Shown here piece by piece: positions 62,823 through 64,000 of a DNA stretch of 64,000 bases. A program made the position numbers and the translations under genes. The notes under the pieces are model-generated. The model made no database searches, was not told the origin of the DNA, and was given only the letters and a program-made list of their open reading frames with translations. Numbering within the stretch: position 1 is the stretch's first letter; every line of letters begins with the position of its first letter. Source of the stretch: an uncultured Bacteroidia bacterium (lineage in GTDB: Bacteria > Bacteroidota > Bacteroidia > Bacteroidales > Prolixibacteraceae); contig CAIXZH010000052.1 of the NCBI GenBank assembly GCA_903923905.1, positions 62,001 to 126,000 on the forward strand, written 5' to 3'.

Positions 62823-64000
62823 TCAGATTAAATGGCTTAATATTAATGCTCCCAGCAATCCCAAAACACCAATCAGGGTTTCCATAACGGTCCAGATCAG
62901 GAAGGTTTGTTTCACCGAGGCATTAAAATACTCCTTAAACATCCAGAATCCGATATCGTTAAAATGGGAGAACATCAGGCTGCCTGCACCGGTGGCAATC
63001 ACCATCAGTTCCGGGGCGACCCCTGTGCCGGCCATCAGGGGCATCATCAAACCAGCAGCAGTGATACAGGAGACTGTTGCCGAACCAATTGAAAAGCGTA
63101 TTAAAGCAGCTACACTCCAGGTAAGGAGAATCGGGGACATATGGAATCCTCCGGCCATCAGTTTAATGTAATCGGCTGTACCGCTGTCAATAAGCACTTG
63201 CTTAAAAGCCCCCCCCGAGGCGATGATCAGCAATATCATGGCAACACTTGCCGTAGAATCGGACAAACTCTTCATAACCTCCGACATCTGCCGCTTTCTC
63301 CGGATTCCGAACAGATATACACCAATAACAACGGCCGAAAAAAGGGCAATTGTGGGGTCACTGATAAACTTTAAAAATTTGTTTTCACCATAGGAAGCAG
63401 GAACAGCCATCTGGATAACAGCACCCGAGAGCATTAGGACAATTGGACTCAGTGCGGTGATTAAACTGGCAGAAAGTGAAGGGAGTTCTTCTTTGGAAAA
63501 TTCGCGGGCCACAAATAACCCTTTAGGTGGCGTAAGATTCCATTTAGTGTAAAACCGTGACAACCATGGTCCGGCAATCAGTATGGTTGGTAGGGTAACG
63601 ATCATGCCGTAAAGCAAGGTTTTATTCAGATCAGCATGAAACAGGAATGCGATGGATGTTGGAGCAGGGTGTGGCGGAAGGAACCCGTGAGTCACCGAAA
63701 GTGCAGCGCACATGGGTAAACCAAGATAGATCAGCGGTAACTTTGTGGATGCGGAAAGGGCATAAATTAATGGGATCAGTACCAAAAATCCGGCATTATA
63801 GATCATGGGTAATCCCACTAAAAAACCAGTGATCATAATTGCGAATTGGATCCGGCGTAACCCAAACAGGTCAACGAGTCTGTTGGTAATCTGGTATGCT
63901 GCACCACTCTCCTCGAGAAGTTTCCCCAACATTGCCCCAAAAACAATGATAAGTGCCAGGCTTCCCATAGTTTCTCCAAGCCCTGAACTGATCGAATGGA
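62823..64000 (-). CDS. GntP-family gluconate:H+ symporter, N-terminus beyond window
   Basis: At least 392 residues; the frame stays open to the right edge of the window (ISSGLGETMGSLALIIVFGA), so the true start lies outside. About eleven helices and the GntP motifs GAMLGKLLEESGAA, FLPPHPAPTSIAFLFHADL and LMFSHFNDIGFWMFKEYF are present. Relatives import gluconate or similar sugar acids with protons. The family is usually about 440 residues, so roughly 50 are missing. Confidence 0.85.
   Translation of the reverse strand, partial: HSISSGLGETMGSLALIIVFGAMLGKLLEESGAAYQITNRLVDLFGLRRIQFAIMITGFLVGLPMIYNAGFLVLIPLIYALSASTKLPLIYLGLPMCAALSVTHGFLPPHPAPTSIAFLFHADLNKTLLYGMIVTLPTILIAGPWLSRFYTKWNLTPPKGLFVAREFSKEELPSLSASLITALSPIVLMLSGAVIQMAVPASYGENKFLKFISDPTIALFSAVVIGVYLFGIRRKRQMSEVMKSLSDSTASVAMILLIIASGGAFKQVLIDSGTADYIKLMAGGFHMSPILLTWSVAALIRFSIGSATVSCITAAGLMMPLMAGTGVAPELMVIATGAGSLMFSHFNDIGFWMFKEYFNASVKQTFLIWTVMETLIGVLGLLGALILSHLI

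Noticed and set aside
1-64000. tRNA, rRNA or other structured RNA genes
   Set aside because: No cloverleaf, rRNA-like stretch or known RNA motif was recognised on reading both strands by eye; a covariance-model scan would be decisive.

Overview
The window is about 64 kb of a roughly 40% GC genome that reads as Bacteroidota, probably class Bacteroidia; the genus cannot be told from here. The signs are TonB-dependent receptors with a carboxypeptidase-regulatory N-terminal domain, lipoproteins with a loose lipobox, LytS/LytTR signalling, FHS sugar permeases, weak Shine-Dalgarno sequences, and promoters of the phylum type (TTTG, 19-21 bp, TAnnTTTG). No rRNA, tRNA or CRISPR array was found.

1-8.8 kb is a phosphate-starvation block: an outer-membrane porin, pstS, pstC, pstA, pstB, phoU, a PhoB-type response regulator and a PhoR-type kinase. 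Arrays of TGTAA(C/T) hexamers repeating every 11 bp, like PhoB boxes, precede the porin and pstS. The same array precedes a PiT phosphate transporter at 20.8 kb on the other strand. In all three cases a -7-like element begins 16 nt after the start of the last hexamer. 11.2-16.9 kb may extend the phosphate theme with a TonB receptor, a beta-helix lipoprotein and a metallophosphoesterase. 16.9-22.2 kb holds a leftward DoxX / outer-membrane protein / ChrA operon, a 55-residue membrane protein, pit, a decayed tyrosine recombinase and a secreted protein of unknown function.

22.3-29.7 kb has a CDF-like transporter and a TolC-MacA-MacB-type tripartite efflux operon followed by a LytS/LytTR pair. 29.7-35.2 kb is sulfur-related: a formylglycine-generating-enzyme-like lipoprotein, a join of two broken genes (tolC-like and alkylsulfatase), and cysD/cysN behind a palindrome-rich leader. 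35.2-43.7 kb contains a NagX/HGSNAT-like acyltransferase diverging from an FHS sugar permease, tcdA, a FrnE-like DsbA protein, a TerB/PH-like hypothetical, and an ABC-GntR-GIN-domain operon behind a consensus promoter.

43.9-60.2 kb is the most unusual region. Seven co-directional genes mix two transport superfamilies: an ABC ATPase; an ABC-2 permease fused to an M1-peptidase-like domain with no HExxH and to a golvesin-like C-terminal domain; TolC; a lipoprotein adaptor; an RND pump; a 1582-residue RND pump fused to an ABC ATPase whose first strand is separated from its Walker A by a four-helix membrane insertion; and an ABC-2 permease. The two RND genes diverge in protein sequence but share an identical 32-bp start region. 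I infer a hybrid RND/ABC envelope export machine, with unknown substrate.

60.2-64 kb has a GH13 lipoprotein, an internally deleted REP-associated transposase, an AlkD-like protein and a GntP-type permease that runs off the right edge.
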